Positions 41,060 through 53,697 of a stretch of 64,000 nt of DNA are shown piece after piece (the first letter of the stretch is position 1; every line of letters starts with the position of its first letter). The stretch is from Lineus longissimus. Taxonomy: Eukaryota; Nemertea; Pilidiophora; Heteronemertea; Lineidae. Below the pieces are notes generated by a model that saw nothing but the letters and a program-made list of their open reading frames with translations, was not told the DNA's origin and searched no databases. The stretch is from NCBI RefSeq assembly GCF_910592395.1, contig NC_088321.1, positions 10,478,001 to 10,542,000 on the forward strand, read 5' to 3'. Position numbers and translations under genes: made by a program.

Positions 41060-42480
41060 GATAAGTCAATAATGGATCTACCGCTCACTGCCTTACGCTA
41101 TCTAGCTGACATCTACGAACAGTCCATCACATCGCAATACTTCCCGAAACTGTGGAAGCAGGGTACCACCATCCTCCTCCCCAAACCCAACAAGGACCAC
41201 TCCAACCCAAAGAACTACCGACCCATCACTCTCCTCCCTGCACTCGGTAAAACACTGGAACGCATTATCAACTCAAGACTCCGCGAACACCTCGAAGACG
41301 GTGGAATGATCAACCCCCACCAATCCGGTTACAGACAAGGACGCAGTACTGCCGATCCCATCACTCGCCTTCTTCAACAAGCTTCTCGCAGCATCCATCA
41401 GAACAGGACAGTTATGGCAGCCTTCTACGATGTTGAAAAGGCTTTCGACAAGGTCTGGCATGACGGCCTCATCTTCAAATTACGTACCCACTCACGTCTC
41501 GCAATTGGTTTAACTCGACTGCTACAAAGCTTTCACACGGATCGATCAACATGCTACAGAGTTGCCCAACATCACAGTCCGCCTCTCTTACTTCCAGCAG
41601 GCACTCCACAGGGCAGTGTCCACTCACCCACCCTCTTCCTCCTATGGGTTAATGACATCCCTCGCCCCCTGGCCCCAGTCGACCTCAATGGACAAGAACA
41701 GTACGCCGACGACTTGACTGCATGGTCTGCCCACCTTCACCACTACGTAGCCAGAGAAAACCTCCAGACTCAAAACAACAGCGTGGAATCTTGGAGCGAC
41801 AAATGGAGGCAGACATACAACGCCGACAAAACCCAACTTCTAGCCATTACCAAGAAGAAAAGACATGTCCCTGCCTACATTCACGTTTAAGGTCAACGCA
41901 TTGATGCCAGCCCCACTTCGACTTCCCTTGGTATCAAGCCCAGAGCTCCACCAACTGTGACGATCAGCATTTACAAGGCAATGATTGCTCCACTCAAGGA
42001 GTATGCACCGACCGCCCTCACACTCTTCACGGACAAGCAATTCGTTAAATTGGAGAAGCTTCGCATCAAAGCTCATAAAATAGCGTTTGGCATCCCAAAC
42101 TCCATGCACCCAAGGCATGTACTAGACTTGATGTCCCCGATCACGCCCAAACAACGCATCCAAACACTAGCTAGCAATTTTCAGCGACAAGAGAGCACCA
42201 AGCATCAAGAGACTTCTACACCAGGCTCAAGCTAGATTTCCATACCACATGAGGGCACCATTGAGCCACACGCCAATTGGGAAAATTCTGATTGCAAACA
42301 ACGCAGCTCCAGGCGATTAAAACATCATGCACATCTCAAACACTGCAACCACTACACACAGAAAGACACATCTCAAACTCCGCTCATTCATACAACCCGT
42401 AGTACTTTTTCTTCATCCTCTTCAAGCACAGTCCCAGCCATCATTATTAGTCAGTGAATTATAATGCAATCGCCAACTTT
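41060..42480 (+). mobile_element. 5'-truncated non-LTR (LINE) retrotransposon fragment
   Basis: Carries part of a reverse transcriptase and its C-terminal region only. The endonuclease and the 5' part of RT are absent. After the main ORF it continues in the same frame to about 42235 and as a degenerate tail to about 42480. No clear poly-A tail; an A-poor T-run (ATTTTTTTTTTC) lies near 42481. The clade is not assigned. Confidence 0.8.
41072..42235 (+). pseudogene. LINE reverse transcriptase fragment with internal stop
   Basis: RT blocks in order: KLWKQGTTILLPKPNKD, NYRPITLLPALGKTLERIIN, QSGYRQGRSTAD, AFYDVEKAFDKVWHDGL, AGTPQGSVHSPTLF, and the catalytic YADD near residue 210 followed by a helix ending KTQLLAITKKK. 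A TAA at 41888-41890 interrupts it. The same frame then resumes with a compressed C-terminal region (SIYKAMIAPLKEYAP...KLEKLRIKAHKIAFGIP), typical of LINE ORF2 thumb/C-terminal sequence. Some sequence between these blocks is missing. Not functional. Confidence 0.85.
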
Positions 42481-42699
42481 ATTTTTTTTTCAGATCTCAC
42501 AGCTTCTTCAATCAATGAATGCTGAAAACAGGTTTTCCTGGTAAAAGCATAAGTATCCTTCTCCCCCAGTCTTATTGAGGTGTGACGTGTCCGATCTATA
42601 TATCGCTTTTATAAAACCGCTAAAAACTATCATTAGACAACATCTTTTGTATAGTCTCGTTCACTGTGTCACAGTGGACAACGGTACACCATTAACGTG

Positions 42700-44123
42700 A
42701 CCACATTTCAGCGTTTATATGCGGGTACGGCGACTTGGAACTTTTTGACACTTGATGGGAAGTTTTTCGTACTTCTTATTGATTGAGACAATATTTTAAA
42801 CCTGTAAATGGGATGATATGTCCGCGAACATATTTGGCATGACTGGGATTCCGAACAAGTTACAATGATCTGATAAACTCTTATATTTTGGCATTTTTGA
42901 TATCCCTTTGAAAAGCTTGAATATTACAGTATCCAGAGTACATTAAGGCCCTCTTTGATATTCGGAGGAATCGTCAGGCCCGCGGCTTCTCTTACTTTAG
43001 TAGTACATATGTAGTTATCAAACATGACTTCGATTCGTGAGATGATTAGGTACATATGACGATAAATGCAACACGTATGGCCATTAAAAACGACTCGGTG
43101 CACTCCATCAACAACCGACCACAAAAAAAATAGAAAATCCGTTTGAACGATTTTTTCTTTGGAAAATAATGTTATTTCTACCTGAATTGTCAACTAGATG
43201 ATCAAGTTGCACTCTGAAAAATGAGAACCAATCTGTCATTAGAATGGTGGTTATGGTTCAATGTACGTCGATTTCCGTTCTAGTCGCCTGTTAATTTTCG
43301 TAAATATATACTGTATTGTCTCCCCTAAGCCATGTGAGCACAGTAATGCTGTGCTAACTGTTTGGCCATGCACTACTAAGCATGGGTTCCGCACCATAAT
43401 CAATCAACAGGCCACAACATAACATAAACCACAGGAAATGTTGTTTATGGTAATTACGGTCATGTTAATGGTGTACCGCTGTCCACTGTGGTTGCGGGGG
43501 ATTTGGATTTGCAACCGAACTGGATATCAGATTTTGCAAAGACATATTTATATTTACACAGAAATCAGGTCATCCCTCCGAATAAACTCGGGTGTTGCTT
43601 CATCCAAATGATTTTGCGAAGTTCTTTTTGTATATGTTAGGGTTCGCCATTTTGTTCCCTCGCAAGTCAGCAATACACTAATTGGTTTATAGAACATCTC
43701 GTACAACATTTTGCACTGTGCACGAGTGTGTGTATTTGAGGGCCCACTGGACATACCCCTGTTCATATGTTAATACGGAAATACACACAGGTTAATAGAT
43801 ACAAACCTATAAGATCAATAAATGACTTGGACAACGCCAAAATGCGTAAACTTGATATCTGCAAGTGTTTGTTAAATTTCGTTGCAATCGATAAATTTTG
43901 TCCAAGTCTTTTGTCATTTCTTAATCTCGAAATAGAAATCTCGAAAAAGCTATCATGTAACTTTGATCTGTAAATTGCACAAGCATGCTGCTATCAACAT
44001 AATATTCTCCTGATGTTCAATTATTCTCACGAAGAATCCAATGAAATTGAACACAATAGGTCGAATCCTCCTCTATGGAACAAAGTTGTAACGTTGTATC
44101 CCTTGCTTTTCTGAAATTATTTT
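42700..44123. other. Gene-free left part of segment B
   Basis: No supported gene. Homologous to about 56620-57334 plus 60590-60900 in segment D, where it is interrupted by the pogo element; here it gives the uninterrupted site near 43780-43800. Confidence 0.5.
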
Positions 44124-45086
44124 TTACATATTATTATGTAAAATTTCACCAAAGTTGGTGTTGATATTAAAGCTAAAGGCTTTACAGGTCTCATTGCATG
44201 TGTTCTTGTCATAACAGTACAAGCTGCATTGTATCTTTGAACGGACAGGCCCTCTGTTATAAGATGTTTCGTCGATGGAGTCAGAGTCGCCGTCTTCCTT
44301 TATGAACATCAGTCGGTTTTCTATACGACAAGGGTTAATAGTTTACGTTTCTCTCAAAACCCCGGGCGGGTAGATCGAGGTATAATGAATATCAAATGTC
44401 AAATTCACATACTGACCACTCCACCCGAATGGTGTGTGAAGAGACATCAATACCGACATACCCGACAGCAACTTCTATAACTCTGAAACACCTCAAACTA
44501 AAACTGTAGGTCTCATACTAGTCTGTTTTAAAGAGACAACATTCGCAGTCAGAATGTTTGGATAAAATCCCTTTAAAATATGTTTTGAGAATGCGTGCCA
44601 TACTTACTCTCATATTTAACTGGAATGAAAATGGGAAATGAGGATTCGGCGAGTGGTATGTAAAAATACCCACAATCTGATTGGCTGTGACTGAATGACT
44701 GTATCACAAAGCCGTGCCACACGGAACTGAGAACGTGCTGCCATGTTGACAGTCTTTATTGCTGCAGTTTCAGGTCGGGATCAGTTTCAACGTTCATAAG
44801 TTGTTAGCATGGTAATGAATTATATTTCGTAAGTATGAATGTGTGTACATTGGTGGAATGAAATGATTTTTGTCATTTTCGGCCAGAAAATCTTCATTCT
44901 TGTATCAATGTGAATCATATATACAGGTTATTGTTGTGCGTTGTGCAAAGAATGGATGGGAAAGATCCAGTTACAAAATACGGCCTGTCCAAGGTATCCT
45001 ATACTAGTGTTAACAATGCTGAGGACTGAATGACAAAGCTGAACACTAACATTACTGTTGGGTTGCGAAATGATCTATTAGGGCCT

Positions 45087-46282
45087 GGGACCTGTTTCAT
45101 AAAGCCTAATAAAGTGCCTTTAGCCCTAATGCTAGGATAAAGTCACTCTTTAAAGGAAGAACGCGTTTCATAAACGTGCCTTTAAATATCTAGGTTAATG
45201 TTACCATTAAGAGTGTTTCAGGCAGTGGTTTTATCCTGTCTTTGTTTTATTCGGTTCCTTTAAACCTGAAGGTGGTCTAGAGTTCCTTTAGTCGCGAGGA
45301 CTTCGTCCAGGGTAGACGTGGAATCATGTTGCGCTTGATTCAGGAACGGAATAGGCGAAATCTTCGACGAGAACGGGTATTCAGGGATCGATTCAATCCG
45401 CTGGATTCCGTGAGAGATGATTTATTCATCAAGAGATATCGTTTCCTGAAGAACATATGTTTCGATTTTGTAGTCAGCTGTCGGAGGAGTTGGAGCATCC
45501 TACTCATGAACAATCTAGTATCGGTGATATTCACCATGTGACCATTGCCACAACATCGAGGTGTATTGGCGCTGTGTCATCCGCGTTTGCAGCACGCATT
45601 GACCAACACGTTCACTTCGAGAGGGACCTCCAGAAGGTCACAACCAAATTTGACATCTCTTGCCAATGCCCAAACCAGACAGGAAAGGGCATTCCAGCGG
45701 ATGCAAATAAGAGCCAGATGCATCATAGAACGTTGCAACGGTCTCCTAAAGCAACGGCTCAGATGCCTCCGCAAGGAGATTCAATACACACCACAAAATG
45801 CAAGCATTATTATTCAGTCCGGCTGCCTGCTCCACAACATTGCTGTCCGGGATAGATTGCCCTTAGTGGAGGATTCAGATGACGTTGACGATGATGACGA
45901 GACCTCTGATGATGACGCAGCGGATGATGACTTTCCTCCTCGAGACACTGAGTTAATGCATGGAAAGGAAGTTTCGTATGTCGAAAGGGCATTCATATAG
46001 TGTATAGGAACCAAAGACACTGAAATTGACACATTTTGCCACGGCCCGATCATGTATTACGAATCTCAACACAAAAAATCAGTCTGCGTTCGAGTTTTTT
46101 TTTTCACCAATGAGGTACACCATACAATCATTTATTAATGGCAGGCCTGTTAAATTTAATGTAATGGCAGAGTAAAAACGAGTTATGAAACGCTTTTAAT
46201 AGGCAGCTTTAAATAGACGTTATATCCTTCCTTTATGGTACCTTGAAGGAAGTCTGTTAAAAAGTTTTATGAAACAGGTCCC
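45087..46282 (+). mobile_element. Internally deleted Harbinger (element H4), private to copy B
   Basis: Inverted ends GGGACCTGTTTCATAAA (45087-45103) and its complement (to 46282). Copies C (51690) and D (61850) lack it and read GGCCTGGCATGCCTGTGG or similar straight through, giving the empty site. The interior keeps only transposase pieces. Confidence 0.8.
45326..46000 (+). pseudogene. Harbinger transposase remnant of H4
   Basis: The N-terminal piece MLRLIQERNRRNLRRERVFR DRFNPL...YRFLKN is followed by shifted frames. The C-terminal piece (45545-46000 frame) has the Glu-containing block RARCIIERCNGLLKQRLRCL and LLHNIAVRDRLP, then an acidic tail (DDVDDDDETSDDDAADDD). The middle, with both catalytic Asp motifs, is deleted. 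Cannot be active. Confidence 0.75.
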
Positions 46283-47729
46283 ATGGCTCTAGGCATGCCT
46301 GTGGTTTCCAACAGAAGTCACCAACACGTTCACTTTAGCTTGGCGTTTAGACGTGTTGGAGGAGTTGGCGCCACGTTATAGTTGGTTAAACTTGTCTTAG
46401 ACAACTGATCAATGAAAACAGAAACAGGGTGTGATAGTTCAAATAGGTGAAAATGAAGGCACTAACTCTTAACCTTCTTCAGTTAAGCCTAGCGATCTTA
46501 ACCATATTTACGCCGAGCTGTTAATACCACGGACTTTAACTGACTTAATTTGTTTTGTACAAACGTGTTTGAGCTCCAGCGCCGAAGACGTTGACGACTC
46601 TATGGACTTTAGCCTTTTCCATGGATTATTCATGGTTGGAAAACTTCTAACTTACCGCTCTCATAAATACTTCGAACCTCCTGTTGATTCAACAGACATG
46701 GACAAATCCTAAGATTCGACATGTCACCGATAAAAGTATGTGAAGTGCAGCGTCCTCCTTGGATGGATAAACGACGACCAAGAAAATGAAAGCGACCTGA
46801 TCTGATTTTGGCAGAGTTTCGTTTCGTCCTAGCATTCAGTTTTACTCCGTCGAGGTAAATCTTATGGATATTTCTAACTATGTCCACCGTTACAACAAGA
46901 AAATACCAAACACGCATCTTGAGTGCCTGTCCAGTTTTAGTTTTTCGCGCCGAATTCTTATGTCGGTTATTACACATTACATGTATACCATGATAGCTAT
47001 AGACGTAAACGTCAAAGCGTCTTCCAGAAATCCAAATTATAGATTCACTTCGTTTGTTATGGAGAAGCTGCCGAAAGTAGAGAGCAAACGAAACGGCATC
47101 GTTTTTCTGAAGATCAATGTTCAGCTTAACCTCATGATCACATCCATTAAATGAGAGAACCTCACCAAAATAAGTTGACTTGGCGTAATTTGCACCGTAT
47201 TTCACACTGGAGGATTTTGAAATCGTAGGGTTAAATGTCTTGAAAACCATAGCATTTAAAGACACAGTCGTTAACTTTTGTGGAGAAATTCCGTGGCCAT
47301 AAATGACAAAGACTTTACACGGAGCCACAGCCAATGTATAAACAAAAACAGCCTCAAGTAGAGTGGAGCAACCGATTGATACCCGATTGATTCTGATGGC
47401 TTGGAACTTCAGACGGAAATGGCGATGAAAAGAAGCTCACTGTAGGTCTTCTATGTCTGTGTAGCTTCGTATTGCGGTAGACAGGAAGCTAACTCCCCTC
47501 TTGAGCAGTGTTACAATATTGGATGCGGGAATAAAAGAAAACAAAGATGCAGTGGTTTTGCTTCCAAAGTTTATTAATAATGTAGAGTCCACAGACGCAT
47601 TTACCTTATATTCCTGTCACTTCCATCAAGAAAGAACACACTGGTGTCTGAAATGCAAAGGAACACAACATTGTTCCATTTTAAATTGCCTTAGTCATTT
47701 TTAAGCTTCAACTTGATTTACTAAAATTT

Positions 47730-48305
47730 ACGAAAGCCCAGAGGCCCATCTGAAATTCGAAATCCGAAGTCCGAAATTCTCCAATCCGAAATCCATATTT
47801 CAAAATCCCTAATCGCTGGGAAACGTTTAGACTATCATATTAACTGTGACATTCAGTACATTGCTGTTATGAGAATGGATAAATTTCAAGTGAGTTAAGA
47901 GACCACTGGTGGTTCAATTAAGTGAAGTTTTTGCATTAAATTGCAACTATAATTTTAGCCCCTACTTGGGTACGATTCTTTGAGCTAGTCAGAATAGCAG
48001 GAATATCATTTTAAAGAATGCAATATATTTGACCTATATTCTACTCATCATAGCGTCAAGAATGTATCATGGTATATGTAAAATAATCATCTGACATCAG
48101 CCGGTCGAGCTGATTTAGCTTGTAACGATGATTTGATGCATATGAACGCAGTGCCGATTGCGGCAATTTGCACTCACCGAACAAACTGTTACACGACATC
48201 TAATTGGTTTCGAAATTTTGTAAGTTTTCCTCTGATTGGTTAATATTGTATATCAAATTTCGGATTTTGAATTTCGAATTTCAGATGAGCCTGCTGAGCT
48301 TTCGT
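47730..48305. mobile_element. MITE-like inverted-repeat element, copy B
   Basis: Left end ACGAAAGCCCAGAGGCCCAT CTGAAATTCGAAATCCG; right end is the inverted AATTTCGAATTTCAGATGAG CC...GAGCTTTCGTAG. About 576 bp, non-coding; same position in the locus as copies A, C and D. Confidence 0.65.
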
Positions 48306-48584
48306 AGAAATTAGCACCAATATCTTGAAAATGCGATCCCAGCTGCTATCATTGGTATCATTTAAATATACTGTGTGTATGTTGCCACGGTTTTGAGTAA
48401 GAATGCACATGTTGACACTTTTTAATTGAATGGAAGACTTTTTAGGCGTTTAAGATTGTTTTGACTGTTGAACTAGTGTATTTCCAACATGTGAGTGTGA
48501 AAAGTAGATTGTTGTGCTTTTTAATGAAGTATAATCAACTATTGTCATTTTTCTTGAAAGAGGTGATGTGTCCAATGCGAATTT

Positions 48585-48939
48585 TTAGACCGGCAACCAC
48601 TCGCCAATGACGCAATCATTTGGCAGTGGGCACCTACTTGTGAAACGCTTTGCACCAACCTCTGAAATGATTTTAAGACAGGCAAGCATTTTTGTTAAAT
48701 TGACAATACATGTAGTATAATTGTTTTGTGCATTTGAAATCATCTTACTATTCGATATAGGATTTAGAATGATATCATCACCTAATTTGTGCGGCCTGGA
48801 ATGACTGAGCCGATTTGAATTTACTGATGGGGGCCTGAATATTTCCAAACAACTCACCACTGTGGTTGATACATGTGTCTCCCGTACTTCCACAGGCGAT
48901 GGATTGAAGGAGAAATACAAAGGTTAGTACGTTGCACAT
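48585..48939 (-). CDS. Short secreted peptide gene, copy B (52 aa, two exons)
   Basis: Exon 1 48939-48858 (82 nt) encodes MCNVLTFVFLLQSIACGSTG DTCINHS, with a signal peptide and donor CAGTG|GTGAGT. Exon 2 48661-48585 (77 nt), after ATTTCAG, gives EVGAKRFTSRCPLPNDCVIG and EWLPV before TAA. Exon 2 is the same length and closes at the same point as in A and C. Two codons shorter in the signal region. Three cysteines in the mature part. Substitutions concentrate in the signal peptide and outside the Cys/Trp positions, while frame, splice sites and stop are kept. Confidence 0.6.
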
Positions 48940-50039
48940 CGTCAAAATGAAAGCCTAACCCGATCACACTGGATCGGAGTCGGCTCACAATAAACTACAA
49001 ATCCCAATACAATGGGCTCATTTCTACTGCGTTAAAAGTTCGAATGAATGTTATACAGAGTTATCCCTATTCATCATAGCTGCCTGCGTTCTTTGGCGAG
49101 GGATCCTTTAATCCAGTTATTGTGTTAGATATGGAGGATAGGCCGGTTGAAAATGCCCCTAAGAAATACTTAGCATATTACGAAATCCAAAATGTTCATG
49201 TAATCTGTCGAAAGAGGACATTTACGTCATTTGTACGTCAAATAAACGTCATACACGATTTTTTATACAAAATACGGTGTAAAATAGACAACATTTCTGG
49301 TAGTCCGGTAGTGATTGCAGCTGAAAAGGCATGTATACAATTGCCGTAAGAGGACAGCAGTTAGACTTAGTCGAAGAAAAACACACTTCATCTTCAAAAC
49401 ATAACGATAGCAAATGTTTTGTGACGTAATGTATATCGTTAAAACAGCATAAGAATGAAAAAAGTCCATAAGTGACCTCACATATAACTATCGCCCGACA
49501 ATCAAGGCTGGCACTCCACTTGCACACACTAAACAATGCGTATAACGGATACATTGTGCAGTTATGTTCTTTAATTGTGTCGAAGTTATATCTTTAGCCT
49601 TAATCCAAAGAGACACTTTCTATTTGTATACATCATTGTACATGATTTATCCCGTTCACCGAAACCGCACAGCAAACTTCAATTCTTGCCACAGGTGACA
49701 ATTGTATTACCAATTTGATTTAGGCATGTACATGAGCATTGTAGACAGCTGCAACCTGCTTCGATGTCCGATTTTCAAAAGTGTGAAAACAAATGTTTGT
49801 TGACACTAATTTTCACTGATCATTTTACTAGACACAACTAGACACCGTTTGCAACAAATGGATACCTCTTGGAGGAACATTCGTTATGATGCCGTTGAGA
49901 AGTTGCCTCTACAAACAGAGAGCTTGACGAATATAATGATCATTTATAAAGCAATCAATAGTATAATTCAAGTAGTGACCAAAGTAGGTAGTTCCAATCC
50001 TTTTCCCGAAGACCAAGATGCTGCCACTTTCCGGTATTA
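48940..50039. other. Upstream flank of peptide gene B
   Basis: No supported gene. Large parts match 54341-55480 upstream of copy C (for example TTTCTGGTAGTCCGGTAGTG at about 49295 and 54755), so the duplicated segment includes putative promoter sequence. Confidence 0.45.
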
Positions 50040-50300
50040 CGCCTGAGGCTGGTAACACATTTCTTTGGAGCTGATGTAGCGATGGACTCGTGGCTTATTG
50101 TCTAACTGCCCTGCCCTGTCTTGGCCTCGGCTCTCTGACCGAGTCATCTTCCGGTCTTTCCTGCGTCTTCGTGCTCTTGTAGGGGCCGCCCGCCCGAGGT
50201 GATGCGCGAGGCGCGGCAGAGTCCGGGGCATCTGACTCACGGCTCAACATCACGCCCTGCCCGGGCTGGGGCACGATTCGTGTCGGCTTCCCGGCGAAAA
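50040..50300. repeat. GC-rich module, first copy
   Basis: A block of markedly higher GC content than its surroundings (GATGCGCGAGGCGCGGCAGA, GCCCTGCCCGGGCTGGGGCA), repeated at about 56215-56445. Frames are interrupted; no domain recognised. Confidence 0.6.
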
Positions 50301-50491
50301 ATCATAAATCTTTTTCAAACGTTGGAAACATTTATATCTAAGATTATTGCGATACGAAAAATTGAAGTGTCCGATCTATATATCGCTTTTATAAAACCGC
50401 TAAAAAACTATCATTAGACAACATCCTTTGTACAATCTCGTTCACAGTGTCACAGTGTGTCAGGTCAAGTCTTGGGGTTGAGAAAGTGTAA

Positions 50492-50542
50492 AGTGTTGGT
50501 GTAACACCGTCACCAAGGTAACACCATCACTACACCAACACT
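50492..50542. repeat. Hairpin-forming insert in copy C
   Basis: AGTGTTGGTGTA (50492-50503) and TACACCAACACT (50531-50542) form a perfect 12-bp stem. The loop holds two near-identical GTAACACC(G/A)TCAC words. Absent from copies B and D at this place. Confidence 0.7.
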
Positions 50543-50717
50543 TGACCACCCTGCTCGGTGTTGGGTTACACCGGTGTAACGGCGGTTTTTGAGGAGGGAA
50601 TCCCTGATGTTCAATTATTCTCACGAAGAATCCAATAAAATTTAACACAATATGTCTAATCCTCCTCTATGGAACAAAGTTGTAACGTTGTATCCCTTGC
50701 TTTTCTGAAATTATTTT

Positions 50718-52847
50718 TTACATATCTTGTAAAATTTCACAACAGTTTGTGTTGATATTAAAGCTTAAGGCTTTACAGGTCTCATTGCGTGTGTTCTTGT
50801 CATAACAGTACAAGCTGCATTGTATCTTTGAACGGACAGGTCCTCTGTTATAAGATATTTCGTCAATGGAGTCAGAGTCGCCGTCTTCCTTTATGAACAT
50901 CAGTCGGTTTTCTATACAACAATAGTTTAAAGTTAATTTTTTTTATTCCAAACAACGGGAGGGTAGATCGACGTAAAATGAATGTCAAAATGTCCAACTG
51001 TCATACTGACCACTCCACCCGAGTGGTGTGTGAGGAGACGTCAATACCGACACACTCGACAGCAAGGAACAACTTCTATAACTCTGAAGTACCTCAAACT
51101 AAAACTGTCGGTCTGAAACCAGTCCGTTTTAAAGAGACAACATTCGCAGTCAGAATGTTTGGATAAAATCCCTTTAAAATAGTTTTTGGAGAATGCGTGT
51201 CATACTTACTCTCATATTTAACTGGAATGACAATGGGAAATGAGGATTCGGCGAGTGATATGTAAAAATACCCACAATCTGATTGGCTGTGACTGAATGA
51301 CTGTATCACAAAGCTGTGCCACACGGAACTGAGAACGTGCTGCCATGTTCAAGGTCTTTATTGCCGCAGTTTCAGGTTGGGATCAGTTTCAACGTTCATA
51401 AGTTGTTAGCATGGTAACGAATTATATTTCGTAAGTATGCATTTGTGTACATTGGCGGAATAAATTGATTTTCGACATTTTCGGCCAGAAAATCTTCATT
51501 TCTTGTATCAGTGTGAATTCTATATACTGGTTATTGTTGTGCGTTGTGCCAAGAATGGATGGGAAATATCCAGTTACAAAATATGGCCTGTCCAAGGTAT
51601 CCTATACTAGTATTTACAATGCTAAGGACTAAAGGACAAAGCTGAACACGAACACTAACATTACTGTTGGGTTTCGAAATGATCTATTAGGGCCTGGCAT
51701 GCCTGTGGTTTTCCAACAGAAGTCACCAACACGTTCACTTTACGTTTGCATTAAACGTGTTGGAGTAGTTGACGCAACGTTATTGTTGGTTACACTTGTC
51801 TTAGACAACTGATCAATGAAAACAAAACCCGGGTGTGATAGTTCAAATAGGTGAAAATGAAGGCACTAACTCTTAACTTCTGACTTACCGCTCTCATAAA
51901 TACTTCGAACCTCCCGTTGATTCAACAGACATGGAAAAATCCTAAGGTTGGATATAGCACCGATAAAAGGAAGTGAAGTGCAGCGTTTTCCTGGGATGGG
52001 TAAATGACGACCAAGAAAATGAAAGCGACTTGATCTGTTTTTGACATAGCTTGGTATCTTCCTAGCATTCAGTTTTACTCCGTCGAGGTAAATCTTATGG
52101 ATATTTCTTACTATGTCTACCGTTACAACAAGAAAATACCAAACACGCGCCTTGAGTACCTTTCCAGTTTTAGTTCTTCGCGCCAAATTCTTATGTCGGT
52201 TATCACACATTACTTGTATACCATGATAGCTACTGACGTAAACTTCAAAGCGTCTTCCAGAAATCCAAATTATAGATTCCCATCGTATGTTATGGTGACG
52301 CTGCCGAAAGTAGAGAGCAAACGAAACGACATCGTTTTTCTGAAGATCAATGTTCAGCTTAACCTCATGATCACATCCATTAAATGAGAGAACCTCACCA
52401 AAATAAGTTGACTTGGCGTAATTTGCACCGTATTTCACACTGGAGGAGTTTGAAATCGTAGAGTTAAAATGTCTTAAAAAGTTTAGCTTTAAAAGACACA
52501 GTCGTTAACTTCTTGGGAGAAATTCCGATGCCATAAATGACAAAGTCTTTACACGGAGCCACAGCCAATGTATAAACATAAACAGCCTCAAGTAGAGTGG
52601 AGCAACCGAGTAATACCCGACTGATTCTGATGGCTTGGAGCTTCAGACGGAAATGGCGATGAAAAGAAGCAAACTGTAGGTCTTCTATGGCCGTGTAGCT
52701 TCGTATTGCGGTAGACAGGAAGCTAGCTTCCCTGTTGAGCAGCGTGACAACATTGGATGCGGGACCAAAATGAAACAAAGATGCAGTGGTTTTGCTTCCA
52801 AAGTTTATGAATAATGGAGAATCCACAGACGCAGTTACCGTATATTC
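50718..52847 (-). pseudogene. LamG-PAN secreted-type gene, copy C (one-base insertion)
   Basis: LamG exon 52847-51889 (acceptor TGACAG|GAATATACG, donor GAGAGCG|GTAAGT) and PAN exon 50911-50718 (CSLYCYDKNTRNETCKALSF ... NTNCCEILQDM). The exon is 959 nt versus 958 in B and D because of one extra T in AAGACATTTTAAC near 52470, which closes the first half after LFKTF. The downstream half (SVKYGANYAKSTYFGEVLSF onward) is open in the shifted frame. Copy C lacks the nonsense codon of B. A single lesion separates it from an open LamG-PAN frame. Confidence 0.6.
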
Positions 52848-52962
52848 CTGTCAGTTCCATTAAGAAAGAACACACTGGTGTCTGAAATGCAAAGGAACAC
52901 AACACTGTTCCATTTTAAAACGCCGTAGTCAATTTTAAACTTGAACTTGATTTACTAAAATT

Positions 52963-53522
52963 TACGAAAGCCCAGATGGCCAATTTGAAATTCGAAATCC
53001 GAAGTCCGAAATTCTCGAATCCGAAATCCGTAATTCAAAATCTCTAATCGCTGGGAAACTTTTGGCCAATCAGATCAAGTGTAACATTCAGTACTTTGCT
53101 GTAATGACAATGGAGAAATTTAAAGTGAACTAAGAGACCACTGGATAAATTAAGTCAAGCTTTTTTTTATCAAATTGCGACCACAACCCGACATGGGCAC
53201 GATTCTTTGAGCTATTCAGACTAGCAAAAATATCATTTTGAAAGAATGCAATATATATTTGACCTATTTTCTACTAATCATTGCGTCAAGAATGCATCAC
53301 GGTATATGTAAAATAATCACCTGACATCAGCAAGTCGAGCTGATCTAGCTTCTTACAATGATTTGATGCACCTAAATGCAGTGCCGATTGCGGCTATTTT
53401 GCATTCACCGAATAAAATGTTACACGACATCTAATTGGTTTTGAAATGTTGAAAGTTTCCCTCTGATTGGTTAATATTGGATCTCAAATTTCAGATTTCA
53501 GATGAGCCTTCTGGGCTTTCGT
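52963..53522. mobile_element. MITE-like inverted-repeat element, copy C
   Basis: Ends ACGAAAGCCCAGATGGCC and the inverted ...GAGCCTTCTGGGCTTTCGT; about 560 bp, non-coding. Matches copies A, B and D. Confidence 0.65.
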
Positions 53523-53657
53523 AGAAATTAGCACCAATATCTTGAAATTACGATCCCAGCTGCTGTCATTGGTATTATTAGAATATATAGTGTGTATTGG
53601 ATCCACTCACCAATAAGATCCCAAGCCAGACAATACTCGAGTAGGCTCTACCTATTG

Positions 53658-53697
53658 TTTAGGCTCTACCCATCGAGGCGATGAGTAGAGCCTAAAC
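53658..53697. repeat. Hairpin TTTAGGCTCTAC...GTAGAGCCTAAA
   Basis: Arms of about 17 bp (TTTAGGCTCTACCCATCG / CGATGAGTAGAGCCTAAA, one mismatch) around a 3-base loop. A related version appears at 63935-63995 in copy D. Part of an insertion beside the MITE in C and D, not in B. Confidence 0.65.

Larger units (their letters stand above)
44124..47613 (-). pseudogene. LamG-PAN secreted-type gene, copy B (two exons, nonsense codon)
   Basis: Exon 47613-46656 (958 nt; acceptor TGACAG|GAATATAAG, donor GAGAGCG|GTAAGT) encodes a laminin-G/concanavalin-type jellyroll: SVKYGANYAKSTYFGEVLSF ... VDIVRNIHKIYLDGVKLNA ... FIGDMSNLRICPCLLNQQEV. It splices in phase 1 to exon 44320-44124 (TCGTATAG|AAAACC), an apple/PAN-like module with CSLYCYDKNTCNETCKAFSF. 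The LamG exon contains an in-frame TGA (CTACAGTGAGC, near 47440) where copy C reads TTT. In the PAN exon the CC seen in copies C and D is replaced (NTNFGEIL). The start exon was not found; the frame before 47613 is closed. Confidence 0.6.
42588..50367. repeat. Large direct segmental copy B
   Basis: Starts with GTGTCCGATCTATATATCGC, a word recurring at about 50368 (copy C) and about 56513 (copy D), followed by matching sequence. Contains in minus orientation: PAN exon, LamG exon, MITE, short peptide gene. Copy B alone has the H4 insertion (45087-46282). Confidence 0.8.
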
